A stretch of 64,000 nt of DNA from Saururus chinensis (GCA_035235625.1 CP141142.1:34792995-34856994), one strand, 5' to 3'. Shown: positions 37,048 through 50,600, counted from the first letter of the stretch. The notes: generated by a model from the sequence alone, not told the origin. Numbers and translations are program-made.

Positions 37048-39181
37048 TATAACACCCTGTGTTCCAATTACGCTTAACCAAGAGGGTTAGGGGTAATTAG
37101 GTAATTTTAGTTAAATTTTAAAGGGTTTTAAGAGATAAAATTCTCATATTTGGTTAAAGCTCGAAGTAACGAGCACAATGAATCAAAGAACACTCAAAAT
37201 AGAGGTTGGAAACGAAAGTATGACCTCGGGAAGTGTGCCACATGGGTGGGACCCACTTTAAAAGTACAAGATAACCAACCCATGTGGGGTCTAGTTTTGA
37301 AGGGCTCGTCGATATGAGTTCATCGGTACCAAGGTCGTGCAATTCCGACTTCGGGGTAAAAAGTTATTGCATTTTGAAGTTTGAATTGTATTTGATTGAA
37401 ATAATAATAAAATATTTAAGAAAGGACGAAATAGCTGACATCAGCCAGCTGAGACAAAGCGGGTCCCGCACGATGCGGATTGTGCTACTTTGAAATCCGA
37501 TGGTATTTTTCGTAGCAGTCCAAGGGATCATACGACTGACCACAAGATGCACATGGCATATGCTGCGGACGTGGGCCTCGGGAGCGCGTGCCATGCTCAC
37601 GCGGTATGTCCATTCAGTGCGTGCCACATGGCGTGAGCACGTACGCACGCATTCCATCTTCCTCCTTTCACTCGCACGCCAATTCCTTATAAATAGTCAT
37701 TTGCATTCAGTCTTCCAAAGGAGTTTCTAGGGTCATTCTATGTCCGTTTTCTTTTATTCAAAAAGCGTTCTTAACTAATTCGAGGGTGGTCTACGCAATG
37801 GAGGCATCCATTCTTCAAGTTAGCATTGCTGTATAAGGGAAATGTACCAGGGCAAGGGGAGGTTTTGTCCACTGCCTACGGGAACAGAGAAGGTAAAATA
37901 TCTCCATGTGAGGGGAGACTCTCCCATGTTTTCTCATTTTATGTTCTTCGTTTTTCACTTATTTTAAGTCCGATTCGAGTCGTTTAAGAGGCGTTCCTAG
38001 CTAATTCGAGGGGGATCTACTCAATGGAAGTGTTCATTCCTCGAGTTAACAATCGTATTTAGGGGAAACATCCCAGGGTAAGGGGAGGTTCTATCCACTG
38101 CCTACAGGAGCCGACAAGGTAAAGTATCTCCGGGTAAGGGGAGGTTTTGTCCGCCGCCTACGGGCGCGACAATGGTAAAATATCTCAAGGTAAGGGGAGG
38201 TTTTGTCTACTGCCTATGGACATGTTATTCCGGGTTAAGGGGAGGTTCTGTGCGTAGCCTACAGATATGAAAAGAGCAAAGTATTCCGGAGTTAGAGAAG
38301 GTTCTGCCCGTCGTCTCTGGATCTGAAAGGGGAGACACCATGAGGAAGCGAGTAACTCCGAATGTCGCCACTTCCAGAACTGTAGGGGAGTATGCTTTTT
38401 TAACCTTTTACTTTAATATAATTTATATGAATGCACATCTTAATTAGTAACATACTAATTAAGATATATAGATTTACTGATCTGATATCTGCCGATATGT
38501 TCCTATTTAATCTACTTGATGTATTCCGTTGTGATCTGAATTACTCTGAACTACTCTATTGTGATTTGACATACTCTGGTATGATATGATCAGTGTGGTT
38601 GGATGACATCTGATATGATCGGATAGAATCTGATATGATCCAACATGCTCTGTAGTGCGTTTTGCGCCGCTCTAGGATAGAGTGAAATGTGTGTTTCTGT
38701 TAGTGTTCTGCTCACTTATGTGAGATGTGTATTTTACTGATTTAATGGCCTTTGTTTGACTCCGATGATTTATAAGATTTCCGTCTGATTCCGAATGATT
38801 ATTCGGATATAAAGATATATGTATTTTAATGTATATGATTTTGTGATGCTTGGTGCAGGTATTAGCCATTAGGCAGAACTACGTTCGGATCCGATCATAT
38901 TGGAATAACGTCAAAGATGGTATCCAATACGTACGTAGGCAACCAACGATTAAATAACGTTGGCCCAATCCAAATTAGTTATAAAATTAGGTTTGTTCTT
39001 ATCTATGCACAATGAAACGTTAAAGCTTCGCAGTGCATGGATGAACATTATGACTATCGCACTAAAAGTCTGTAGCTCTTGGTCAGTCGGTTTTTAATTT
39101 TTCGCTTATTTTATACACTCCGATTCTGTCTTCTGATCTAACCCCTAGTCCGAGTTGGGTTTTCCGGGTCGGGGTGTTACA
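37048..39181 (+). mobile_element. Solo LTR (2134 bp) inside the PMD gene
   Basis: The ends are TATAACACCCTG (TG decayed to TA) and GGTCGGGGTGTTACA. Flanks CAACA (37043-37047) and CAACG (39182-39186) match at four of five bases, a decayed target duplication. PMD coding sequence is found on both outer sides in the right order, confirming insertion. A TATA-like TTATAAATAG lies near 37687. TAGGCAGAACTACG (38868) links it to 27046-28544. Confidence 0.78.
37766..38330. repeat. 225-bp direct repeat and about 50-60-bp units in the LTR
   Basis: The block beginning GCGTTC, then CTAATTCGAGGG, at 37766 is repeated from 37991. A shorter unit with AAGGGGAGGTTYTGTCC and GCCTAC recurs about six times at 37854, 38080, 38138, 38190, 38238 and, degenerate, 38297. 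Confidence 0.75.
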
Positions 39182-39414
39182 CAACGTCTAAGGCTGGTGA
39201 AATGCTTAGTGCACTTTAGGCACCCAAGGCCCTACAATAAGTTAAAATTTTGTAAAACAACATACCATTTCATAACAAATGAAATCAAAGTCATGTTAAG
39301 TGAAAATACTTTTCCTCTCCAAATGGAGGCCAACCTATGAGAGTCTTGCTCAAGAATGACAAACTCATCAATGGGGCTTGGTCTATAAATTGTCGATATA
39401 ATCCATATGATCAA

Positions 39415-40596
39415 GAAGGGAAAATAATTGGTAGCATGATTTTTATATATTTTATATGCCTATTTACCTTATTTTCTAGTGTATGATTAGGTTAATTAAA
39501 GGTTGATTAGAGTTTATTTATGTTAAGATATATATTAGTGGTGTGATTTAATTATTATTTAATTTGGGCAATGTTAATTGTTTAGGATTATATTTGAATA
39601 AAATCAATGTTCTGCATATGTCTTACACATTTGAATTATGATTGTTTATGTAATTTAGGTGATGCACATTTCCTGAGACATGTGGATGATGTTTAGAAAA
39701 ATTCACAATACTCTAGACATTCTTACAAGTGATTTGGACAACTTTCTAGAGTTGCGGATACGTTAGAAATATATATAGACATGAACAAAAGAGCTTAATG
39801 AACAGAGAATAGTATTGATTAGGAAAATGGGTTGTCTAGTGAACAACAGTCATCTTCCTGAACACGTTTTGGACAATTAATTAGACAAGACCATCCATAT
39901 TGTAGGAAACGTGCCCAGAAGTATAAAACACCAAAATTGATCACTGTATGAGTTGTAATCACATCAATTAACTTATGGTTTTTGTTCCTAACTCAAAGAT
40001 AAAGAAGCAAGTGATCTCAAATTCAGATTTTTGGGCCAAAGAGGGTTGAATTTGTGATTGCACAGTGAAGAGTCGACTTGGGACACCATTGATGAAATTG
40101 TGAAGCTTTCATATTGCTTGAGAGAGGTTTGATTGATATGAAATTAAAGCCCATTTTAGTTTTTATGCTGTTGAAGTTGATTCAAGTTAAAAATTGAAGA
40201 GTGGGGACTGATTTGGTAGGATAAATCAGTTTTTTTTATTGGTTTATGTTAAACTCAAAATGGTCAAGTGAAGATGCACGTTCCTTCTGCTTTGTGATGG
40301 AAGAGGTGTGCAAAAGCTTGCCGAAGAAGATGAGCTAAACTGGGAAGGTTCTCAACTTGGAAGTGTGCATAAATGAAAAAGTTTGTGACAAAGAAGAAAA
40401 GAAGAGTGCTAAAGATGGAAGCCTGAAGAAGCTAGAAACTGGAACATGAAATAGCATAACAGTCTGACGTGAAAAAAAATAGAAGTGGACCCGCATGAGC
40501 AACCAATAGGGAAAGAAGCAGATGTGTTAGATAATATAGAACTCCAATTCCTATTCAACTTAGGACTACCAATCTGAAATCTATATAAGTTGATCT
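39415..40596. other. No gene seen
   Basis: AT-rich sequence without family likeness on either strand. Confidence 0.5.
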
Positions 40597-42175
<1,579 letters not shown>

Positions 42176-44237
42176 ATGAACAGACTAAAAACACAGAAAC
42201 AAAGATACACAAATCAAATAGGGCTCTATTCTAGGATGTTGGGTTGTGAAGAAAAATTCCAAAATTCAAGTTGCTCAAGGCTAAAGTGGATGGAGCAATC
42301 CAAGTTAGTTTAATTTTATTTTTCCTTCAATACTTGTAAGTTTATTTAATTTTTAGTAGACATTATGTTAATTAGTGGCTAGTTTTCTTAATTAAGGTTA
42401 AGATGAACCTCTTATTAATTTTGTAAATGTCTAATCTTTGTGATTTGGTTAATTTAAAAAGGGTTTTATATTAATTGTTCTTATCTCAATTTAATTAGTG
42501 GATTAATTTGGATACAATTCTAGTCATGTTTTTCTCATGATTTGAATTAGTTTTCATTAATTAAATGCTTGGTTTAAGATTGATTATTAGTAGAATTAGG
42601 TATGAGTTGTGATTTATTTATATGGATACAACTTATGACTTGATTGTATTACTTTGAAGTGAGGAATAACATATTTTTAACATTTTGATTTAAAGCTTAA
42701 AAGATAAAATTTTCCATTATAAATAGAATAGAATTCTAATTTATTGTGAGTTATATTTGGGAAGTAAATTGATGATCATAGACATGATAATTTACAAGTT
42801 AATAAGAGGTGATTCTGAAACCTTAGTTAATTTTCATTTGATATTTTCTACACTTTTAAATGCTTTCTTAGTTTAAATAAATTTCAGTTTTTATATTTTA
42901 TTTGAATTTTTCTTTCTTTTGTGATTTAGTTAGCTTTAGTAATTTAAGTTTAATCTTGTTTATTATTTGCTTTAATTCTTCTTAGTTAGATTAGTTACTA
43001 TTGCTATTAGTTGTTAACTAGATTAGAGTTTACTTGAGTTAGATTAAATTTGGTTTTCCGATTTCAAGTCTCTGTGAGATTGACACTCTATTTAGCCGCT
43101 TAACTACTATAGATTCGTGCACTTGCTAGTAAACAATTAAAATTTAACAACAATAATAACTAATAAGTACTTCATAAACAAATGGTATTGACTAAAAGGA
43201 AAATTAAATTAAAAGGTTACATAGTAGAATCATATGTTTACCAATCAACAGGAATGCATCTTTAACTTTTCCAAGATTGTTTGCATCTCCAACATTTATA
43301 GCCTACTCTACCATATTTCTCCATGGTCGCACAATCCATTGTATTAATAATGTAGGTAGAGCATGAGTGACATAATTGTCTTCTTACTATTAGGAGTAAT
43401 AACATATGAGAAACATCTTTTTCCCAAAACTATCAATCACGAGGAGAGTAGAATTGTGCAATGTACACATTTCTATAAGCGATATATAACTAGACATAAA
43501 ATGAAGATAAGAGTAATTTATAACAAATATTTACCAATCCTAGTTGTATTTTGAATAGATAATAGCAGCCTGAAAATATTAAATAACATGAAATTGAGGA
43601 TGCTATAAAGAATAGGGAAATTGTGAAGAGGTACTGTATTGAGGGTGTTGAGGATTGAAGATCCTCACAAATTGAATAAATGGCCAAAATTTGTGTTGAA
43701 TGGTGGACAAGTTCCTTATTGACTCAAGACGGTTTATCTCCTTAGTGACTCTATAGGATTAGAAACTGGGCATAATAAGATGAAATTGTTCCATGTGATT
43801 ATATATAACTTCCTATATATTTCCCTTAATGAAGTCTAGTGAAGCTAATAGCCCCATCTTCTAGGTTATAGAATATCATTCACCAAGCATTTCTAGTCTT
43901 TTATTTTTTTTTTATTACATAGTAGATGTGCATTGCTATTAGTACCCAGACATGAACAAGAAAACAATAGCCATATAAATAGTAGTTACAACAAGTCTTG
44001 ATTAAACATCACACATAAAATGGATGCAAAATTGAGTAAAAAACTTAAAAAGAACCATTGGCATGATTATGGATTACAATAGATCAACTTCAACATTCAA
44101 ATTTAATAACTAGTACCTTTGGCAAAATCAATTGGCCAAAAGGCGAAAATTGGCAGAATGGGGCGGCAATTTCATCCATCGGAGTGCCCTAGCGCAAACA
44201 AACAGAGAATGCGGGGCAGGTGAGCTGCGTGTTAGAT
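42176..44237. other. AT-rich, no gene seen; possible retroelement leader
   Basis: 42300-43000 is strongly T-rich. GAGATTGACACTCTATTTAG followed by a phrase with CGTGCACTTGCTAG near 43075-43130 resembles the untranslated tail of some plant gypsy elements, but no domain supports it. Nothing else stands out to 44237. Confidence 0.35.
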
Positions 44238-44421
44238 ATTCATCCTTTCAAAGGACGAAAGCTTATCTAACAACGAAATTTGTGTGCATTAGAAATTATG
44301 ACAAAATCTAATAATAAGTTAGTTTCATTCTTCTAAAGGATGAAACTACATGTTAGATAGTTTCATCCTTCTAAAGGACGAAATTACATGTTGGACAATT
44401 TTGTTCTTCGAAAGTATGAAA
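44238..44421. repeat. Four short palindromes, right set
   Basis: 44238-44260, 44322-44346, 44361-44383 and 44398-44421 each pair a TTTCATCCTT-like arm with an AAGGACGAAA-like arm, the same motif as at 34594-34707. ACATGTTAGATAG-like linkers lie between them. A TAGTG at 44471-44475 could be a CACTA-type end, but no partner CACTA was found on the left. Confidence 0.78.
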
Positions 44422-45325
44422 CCTAACAAATGTTTAAAAAAACAATTGCACATGCATTAGTTCATCACGCTAGTGCCTGCATGGTGGATTCTAATGCCAT
44501 ATTGGTAATTATTTTTCTCTCTATGCTATTCTTTAAAATTATTATTTTTAATTAGTTAAGTAAATTAAAATTAAACAGAGTAAATATATGAAAATTTTAA
44601 AGAATGTTTGATAGACCCAAGCTGGGTTGGGCTAAGGTGAATGGCCAGGTTTATTCAGGACAAACTAGTGCTAGGGCTGGACTAAGGCAGCCCGTCCCTT
44701 CCTAATTTAATAAACCGAACCGGACCAGCCGATCTTCTGGGCCAAGAAATTTTTTTAATTTTATTGAGTTAAAGTAAAATTACCTAATAAAATCAAAATT
44801 TTACCCAATCAAACCCCGAAAACCCGGACCGGCTACTATTTTGGGTCAGTAGCCGAGTCAATTTAAAAACACAGTGATTGTGAACCTCATGTAAAGAATG
44901 CATAGAAGTAGTAGATACTTAAAAATGACTATGTATATATATTATAGCACGTTAGCATGATCAGACCTAAGACTAATGTGCTCTAATATATGTGCCATTG
45001 ATTTTCTAAATAGAAGGCTCGCATAAGTTTCTTCCGATAGGTTCGTAGTTAGTAAGGCTATAAAGCCATATTCGGCTCCAGATTAGATCCCCATTGAAGC
45101 AGAAAATATTAGGTGTCTATTTTTACGGAGTCAATGAAAAAAGGCATGACCTCGTCACTTCACGATTAGTAATAGGTACCAAGTAAACATGCCATATATT
45201 TACTTTATCCGTATATACAAGTGCCATGAAAATACAGGTCAACTTTCTACGTATAAGTCAAGTTTTGCATGAAATCTTTGTGGTAGCTGTCCAATATCCG
45301 TGACCCACCCCTTCGATCTTTAGCA

Positions 45326-45793
45326 ATGCCTCTATCCTACAATACTCCCTCTCCCATGTACCAAAATTTTGTCATCTTCTCTCATGGCTTCTCAAACCAA
45401 AGGCCGGGACGATCAACATGTAATCATGCTCCCATTCATGGCACAAGGCCATCTCCGGCCATTCATGGCATTGGCCAACTTAATTCAGCAGCATTTCAAC
45501 TGCACTATCACAGTACTCAGCACCCCCCTCAACGTCCAGGAGCTCCAGGCCACGCTCCCAGCGGGCACCTCTATCCGCCTCCACTCCCTCCCCTTCCACG
45601 GCCACGACCACGGCCTCCCGCCAGGCTGCGAGAACACCGACTTGGTCCCGCCCCATCTCAAGCTTGCGTTCATCCACGCCGCAGAGTCCCTCCGCCCAGC
45701 CTTCGAGTCCTTCCTCTCCGAGCTCCTCCGCAGCCAGACCCACCGCCACTCCGTCTGTGTCATTTCGGACACGATCATGTACTGGTCAGTTGA
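45326..45793 (+). promoter_or_regulatory. Overlapping upstream ORF at UGT copy 2
   Basis: An ATG at 45326, with G at -3, opens a 155-codon frame that is out of phase with the UGT and overlaps its first 136 codons. Its protein is Pro/Arg-rich and looks like a shadow of the UGT frame, so it is not proposed as a gene. If transcription starts upstream of 45326 (TATA-like ACGTATAAG near 45249), scanning ribosomes would meet this ATG first. Confidence 0.4.
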
Positions 45794-46829
45794 GAGCGCG
45801 GCCCGATTCGGCATCTACCATGTCAATTTTATCACCTCCGGCGCCTTCGGTAGCTCCATCTTCGCCTCTATCTGCACCCATCTGCCCCACAAGCAGACCG
45901 ACGCGGATCCATTCGAATTGCCGGACTTGCCTGGAGTGTTTCTTGATAGGACTCAACTCAACGAATACATGAAAGAAGCCGATAAAACGGACCCGTGGTG
46001 GGCCTTCATCCAGATGAGCATCGAGTTATCAAAGAAGAGTGGTGGCCTTCTCATAAACACAGTGGAGGAGCTGGAGAAGGAGGCGTTGGACCACTTGAGG
46101 AGGCATTCGAAGGGAGTTTGGGCAGTTGGGCCACTGCTGCCTCGTCCTCCTTTAGCATCCTCCCTTAAGACGACTTCGTCCACAGTCAAAGAATGGCTCA
46201 ACTTGCATCCCACAGACTCGGTTGTGTACATCTCATTTGGGTCTGAGAACTTCATCCACCCATGGCAGATGATGGAGCTGGCAAAGGGGCTAGAGGCAAG
46301 TGGTTGTGCTTTCATATGGGTCATCCGGCCTCCCATCGGATTCGACATCAGTTTGGAAATTCAACCGGAGTGGCTGCCGGAGGGCTTCGAAGAGAGGGTG
46401 ACGAGGGAGAAGAAAGGGTTGCTAGTAAGGAGATGGGCTCCTCAGTTGGAGATTCTGTCACACAAGTCCACTGGAGCTTTTCTTAGTCATTGTGGGTGGA
46501 ACTCCATTCTGGAGAGCCTGTGCAATGGGGTGCCCATCATTGGCTGGCCGATGGCTGCAGAGCAGCTGTACAACTCCAAGCAGTTGGTGGAGGAACTTGG
46601 AGTGGGGGTGGAGATTGCAAGGGGGTTGAACGGAGGTCAAATTCGCAGTGAACATGTTGCTAAGGTGGTGGAACTGTTCATGGCCAGGGAGTCTGTGAAT
46701 GGAATGGAGATGAGAGAGAAGGCGCGTAGAATCGAGGTAACGATGAAGAGAGCGGCGAGAGAGACGTCTGCATGCAAAGCATTGGAAAATTTCTTCCAAA
46801 CGGCTTCATCAGCGGAGCCAAATCTCTAG
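45384..46829 (+). CDS. UGT92A-like: UDP-glycosyltransferase, family 1, UGT92A-like (copy 2)
   Basis: 481 codons, no intron, the same length as copy 1 and clearly its paralogue. Likely a cytosolic glucosyltransferase of an unknown small molecule. Catalytic His 23 (MAQGHLRPF) and Asp about 129 (VISDTIMYW) are present. The PSPG box runs from W351 (WAPQLEIL) through HCGWNS and GWPMAAEQ to Gln 394. VWAVGPLLP, SVVYISFGSE and VIRPPIGFDI match the UGT92A group. The acceptor-pocket half differs more from copy 1 than the sugar half does: for example HGHDHGLPPG replaces NSSDHDLPPG, so the substrate may differ. The first ATG in frame is 45384; five upstream codons begin with TTG, not ATG. The first 400 codons are GC-rich. 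AATAAA follows at 46901-46906. Confidence 0.94.
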   Translation: MASQTKGRDDQHVIMLPFMAQGHLRPFMALANLIQQHFNCTITVLSTPLNVQELQATLPAGTSIRLHSLPFHGHDHGLPPGCENTDLVPPHLKLAFIHAAESLRPAFESFLSELLRSQTHRHSVCVISDTIMYWSVESAARFGIYHVNFITSGAFGSSIFASICTHLPHKQTDADPFELPDLPGVFLDRTQLNEYMKEADKTDPWWAFIQMSIELSKKSGGLLINTVEELEKEALDHLRRHSKGVWAVGPLLPRPPLASSLKTTSSTVKEWLNLHPTDSVVYISFGSENFIHPWQMMELAKGLEASGCAFIWVIRPPIGFDISLEIQPEWLPEGFEERVTREKKGLLVRRWAPQLEILSHKSTGAFLSHCGWNSILESLCNGVPIIGWPMAAEQLYNSKQLVEELGVGVEIARGLNGGQIRSEHVAKVVELFMARESVNGMEMREKARRIEVTMKRAARETSACKALENFFQTASSAEPNL

Positions 46830-46900
46830 GTTTTCCCCAAAATAAGAGTGCTTATCCGAGAAGACAAAATAAGCGGAGACCCAAACGATCAAGATAATGA

Positions 46901-46906
46901 AATAAA
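46901..46906 (+). terminator. Poly(A) signal of UGT copy 2
   Basis: AATAAA 72 bp past the stop codon, a normal distance for a plant 3' end; a second AATAAA-like run lies near 47034. Confidence 0.5.
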
Positions 46907-47039
46907 GCTGGATATCTCCTATACATTCTAGTAGTGTTATTTTGTCACTTCGTTTGCATTTTGTCTTGTAGCATTATGTGATCTTTGTTATGAATTTCAC
47001 CATGAACACTCGTAACTATTAGCTAAGACACCAATAAAA

Positions 47040-48225
47040 TAAGTAAAAATACAACCAAGAAGGTTTATGTGGTCGCCAATTAACTTATATCCACGTTGCA
47101 CTAGAGCAAAATTTCTTTATTATATAATCAAGGTAAAATAAGGAGACATAATTGACACTATACAAAGAAAGCACCACCTTCTTCAATACATGAAAAAGTC
47201 TTTTCCTTTGGTACAAAAGTCACACCATCTCCTCTCTTACATTACACGCACGCAGAGAAGACACACGCCATTTCCCCCCCTCTTTTTAATCCTTTGATTT
47301 CAGCTCTATATTTACGAAGTCCAATAATAGTCCATATAGAATAGGGGTGGTATCTCGTGTGGGAATAATCCATTTTCTGTAAGTTACGGTTCCTAAAGAT
47401 AGAATTGTAACCCTCTAAATAAAATTCACTTGTATCATTATCCCATTTGAAGACTAATTTCTCCACAAAAAGATAGAAAAAGCACGTGGTGAACTTTTCT
47501 CTTGTAACAAGCTTTTTCAACATATCTACAACATTAACACTTGTCTGTATCTTCTCTATTAAGACCTTCTCATCTTCTATAACATCACGAACAAAGTAAT
47601 ATTGAACATCAATGTACGACAAGCTGGATTTATTGCTAACTGCTCTTTAACAGTCATAGTGTGAATGACCATTTTATCTTGACATACCCCAAAGTCCTAA
47701 AGAAATCTCTTCAACCAAAGCACCTCTTTACATGCATGTATAGTTGACATTTACTTAGATTCTGCAGTAGATAATGTAACTACAGTAACCTTAACAATTA
47801 AATCATTAAACTACCAATTAAAGAGAAAGATATAACTTGTGATAGATCTCCTTTTATTTAGATCCCTTGCAAAATGGGCATCTATATAACCAACCAATTT
47901 CAAATCTATGCTACCATGGCATAGAACGGCATCAAAAGTACCAATTAGATAGTGAAGGATCCCCTTCACACCAATTCAACGTGCTCTTCTTTGATTTCTT
48001 ATAGTATTAATTGCTCTCATTACTTATGTAATATTTGGTCTGGTACACACCATGACAGCTACTTATATAAGGCTACCTACTGCTGACAAGCATAGCACTT
48101 GAGATATATCTTTCTTTTCCTCTACCATATCATGTCAATCTTGTTTAGAAGATAAAACACAACTAACAGAATGTGAAGTACTCATTTGTTTAGAATTTTA
48201 CACATTGAAGATGTTCAAGATTCTA
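47040..48225 (-). pseudogene. Ty1/copia pol 3' end (RT/RNase H) and LTR part
   Basis: On the minus strand from 48225: MNRILNIFNV, then SAVGSLI and VCTRPNI, then RWIGVKGILHYLIGTFDA, DAHFARDLNKRRSITSY and STAESK. It closes with YIDVQYYFVRDVIEDEKVLI and VNVVDMLKKLVTREKF (47615-47470). These are the last RT motifs and the RNase H domain of a Tork-like copia polyprotein. Stops and shifts are frequent. Beyond 47420 the sequence resembles a copia 3' LTR (ACCACATAAACC near 47075). Only the 3' end remains; it abuts the MULE fragment at about 48230. Confidence 0.8.
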
Positions 48226-48239
48226 TTCATATTGTATGG

Positions 48240-48808
48240 ACAATCATGAAGATGAAATTTAAAATTTATTAGTCATATTACCATTGTAGACGACAAGTAT
48301 TTCTTCTACTTGCACTAGTAGCTTGTCATACCACACTCGGGGATCAACGTTCATCAGTTAGACCTTTCCAACAACATATCTCCCCATCATTTCCTATTTT
48401 TCCATTACAATGAAAGCAAATAGGCACTTCGTCCATTATACTATAGATTCAATTGTCGATGCTAGTGAAACAAGCATTTTCTCAACCGAGAAAAATGTCA
48501 TTCGGAAAAAAATGTAGAGAGGGCTTTTACTGCCTTCAATGAACCTCCGATGAGTCGCCACCAGCCATCAACCGCTGGTATGCCATTGCGCCAGTTATTT
48601 GTCGCCAGTGACTCACCGCCGATGCCACCTCCCCACCAAAACATCACCCTCTCCCACAATTTATTAGTAAGAGAGATCATATAGGAGTTGGGTTCATTTA
48701 TAACCTAAGGACATTTTTATCCACAACCAGCCCCATATGGAATTAAGTTTTACACACCATGGAATATAGAAATAATGCATGTTAGGCCAGGTAATATAGA
48801 AAAATCTC
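48240..48808 (-). mobile_element. MULE end fragment, same family as 14366-25310
   Basis: On the minus strand the TIR starts at 48808 (GAGATTTTTCTATATTACC) and matches the TIR at 14366. Subterminal sequence with CGGCGGTGAGTCACTGGCG parallels 14580-14605. An ATG at about 48436 then opens MDEVPICFHCNGKIGNDG, the same N-terminal module as the transposase start at 14710 (MDRIGICIHYNGELGND). The likeness ends near 48240, where copia sequence begins, so about 570 bp of this copy survive. Confidence 0.78.
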
Positions 48809-48864
48809 AACTCTTTTTACCTCTATTTTTGTGCTTGTTGGTCACTCTCTCGGATATGGTTGCC

Positions 48865-49410
48865 GTTTGAATTAGATCTATTTACATGGTTCGAATTTGA
48901 ATTAGATTGATTTGCATGGACTTTGTATCTCACGGTCATCAATCTTCTTGACACAAATTTATAAGTTGCCTCTCTAGCCAGACAAAGTGTCCGTTGTGTT
49001 TTTTTCTCTTTCTCTAAATTAGTTGTTTCCTCTTATCCTTTTTCTTTGTACTCTTTTTCTTGGCTTTCTTTCTTGATACATTCTATTTAGTTTTGTTCCC
49101 TCCTTTTGTATGTTTGTTCTATTTTATTTGATAAAACTTACCTTTCCACATAAAATATAACGAGACAAAAAAACAATCGAGCATTTTTGGAACATGTAAA
49201 CTTGGCAAGAACAATTTCATTGATATCACTGTCTAGTACATATATATCTTGACAAAAAATTTAGAAAACTACAACTACTATAGCTATAATATAATGACAA
49301 GAACCGTGCCACACACTGATGGTGAATTCTTCCTAACAAGCTTCATCTTGTCAAAGTTTTGGAAGTAAACAAGAATCAAGCCAAGCCACCAGAAGTGCCC
49401 ATTTTCAATT
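48865..49410 (+). repeat. Relic of a UGT upstream region
   Basis: 49058-49120 and 49290-49395 match the 200 bp upstream of UGT copy 3 (59597-59800): TTTCTTTCTTGATRYATTCT, CCTTTTGTATGTTT, then CTTCCTAACARGCTTCATCT and ACAAGAATCAA. A 150-bp extra piece separates the two matches. No UGT coding sequence follows; copia LTR sequence begins at 49417. 48865-48990 also resembles 51245-51350. Confidence 0.72.
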
Positions 49411-49416
49411 TGTTAA

Positions 49417-50447
49417 TGTTGGACCATGGTATGGGCTCGGGCCCAGTTTGGTCCAACAGTATCACGGTTCGGGTGAGCCGGTACGGGCCACGGGGTCCAA
49501 GGGTGGTGGTGGCAGTCACGTCGACCCTACATGTGCCTTCATTATACATAATTCGAGTGGGACCCACATATGTCACACATGTATACTAGACATATATCTA
49601 GGTGTGCATTTACACATTGTGGGGCCGAGACGCACGAATTAGGTGTTGAGGGTGTGACCCGCGTGATTAGTGAGGGGTCAACCCTGTCGCGGCTTGGCCG
49701 TGTGCAGAGGGTCCAGGCCTCCGCGGGCTCTGTGGGAACGGAGCCTGCTCCCATTGTGTTAGACCATCTAGGGAAACCGGAAGGAATTGAAGTAGGTTGG
49801 CCCATTAGGTTTAGCCCACTCAAAAGCCCATTAAGAGATAGCTAATTAAAGAACCGCCTATATAAGGAAGGAAGGGGGTAATTAAGGGAGAGAATAAAAG
49901 AGAATTAAGAGGATTTGATTTCAATGCCATATATGTGAGGGTCTCCCCACCTCTCTAATTTGGATTTTGGATCTTGGTGTTTAATCATCCACTTCCCAAT
50001 TGGGACACCCCCTCTCTTTCTCTCCCTTCATCTTCCATTGGTGTGGCCTGCTCCTCCTTTGAGAGAAGGTGCTGGCCACCCTCCTTCTCCCTCCTCCAAG
50101 GTGTGTTTGGCGGGCTATTCAAGGGAGATTTATCCTCTCTAAGTGTGGGACGTGGTGGCTGGATCAAAGGGGACATTTTGCTGTGTTTTTCTTTCATCCA
50201 AGCAAGGTGAAAAGGAATCTACACATAAGGTACTTTTCTAACCTCTATTTGTTTAGATCTATCGTATGGCGTGCTAGATCTATATGAGGAGGGCGTGCTA
50301 GGGCTGATTTGGCTCAGGTCAGTTTGTATCTTTCCATTATTTTATAGTCTATTGCTTGATTTGATTAGATACATGGTGATATTGCTAATTGTTATTAGTT
50401 TATTGCATGTATTGTGTAGATCTATTGTAAAGTTTTGAATTTAATCA
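49417..50447 (+). mobile_element. Copia-type LTR
   Basis: Starts TGTTGGACCATGG and ends AATTTAATCA. It contains a good TATA box (CCTATATAAGG near 49857) followed by a leader. About 1.03 kb. No target duplication was seen, and only a short coding scrap follows. The short frames inside, on both strands, are not genes. Confidence 0.55.
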
Positions 50448-50600
50448 GTGCGCCCTCCCCCTACCCCAAAGCTTCCGCTGGCTGGCCACTCTACAGTTAA
50501 TTCCTATGATCAACTTGCACATTTCATCACCAAAAGTTTAACAGCTTCCAAGATAACTCAATTACACAGTAAGCTTCACATCATGCCGGATAAGGATATG
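50448..50600 (+). pseudogene. Copia RNase H C-terminal scrap
   Basis: YDQLAHFITKSLTASKI then LHSKLHIM corresponds to the conserved copia polyprotein end (DQLADIFTKxL, then LRxKLGI). Only about 40 residues remain. 50600-51000 shows nothing further. Confidence 0.65.

Larger units (their letters stand above)
35230..39414 (-). pseudogene. Plant mobile domain (PMD, MAIN-like) gene, split by a solo LTR
   Basis: Minus-strand reading order: N-terminal RPSPIDEFVILEQDSHRLAS (39400-39300), close to the PMD lead-in GP-DPSLLxLQxxHRS. After the LTR come FERWKRET and TFHLPYREMSITL with a stop before DVVVFIGL (37000-36880), matching the core ETHTFHLPxGEMTITLQDV. Then VSFRWILGEF and ARAYFHHLLGAIIF (36720-36590), a YRELGKACLA-like piece (about 36510), YRGDFDHLSPSQ (about 36150), and C-terminal WLRVGYSSYDRVHPSS and NWRGTIIRGE-like pieces (35930-35790). 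PMD proteins occur both as host genes acting in silencing and genome stability and inside transposons; the setting favours a transposon copy. Several stops and shifts make it non-functional. Confidence 0.78.

Noticed and set aside
45326..45793. 155-codon Pro-rich frame as a gene
   Set aside because: It lies out of frame inside UGT copy 2 and shows no independent protein likeness; kept only as a possible upstream ORF.
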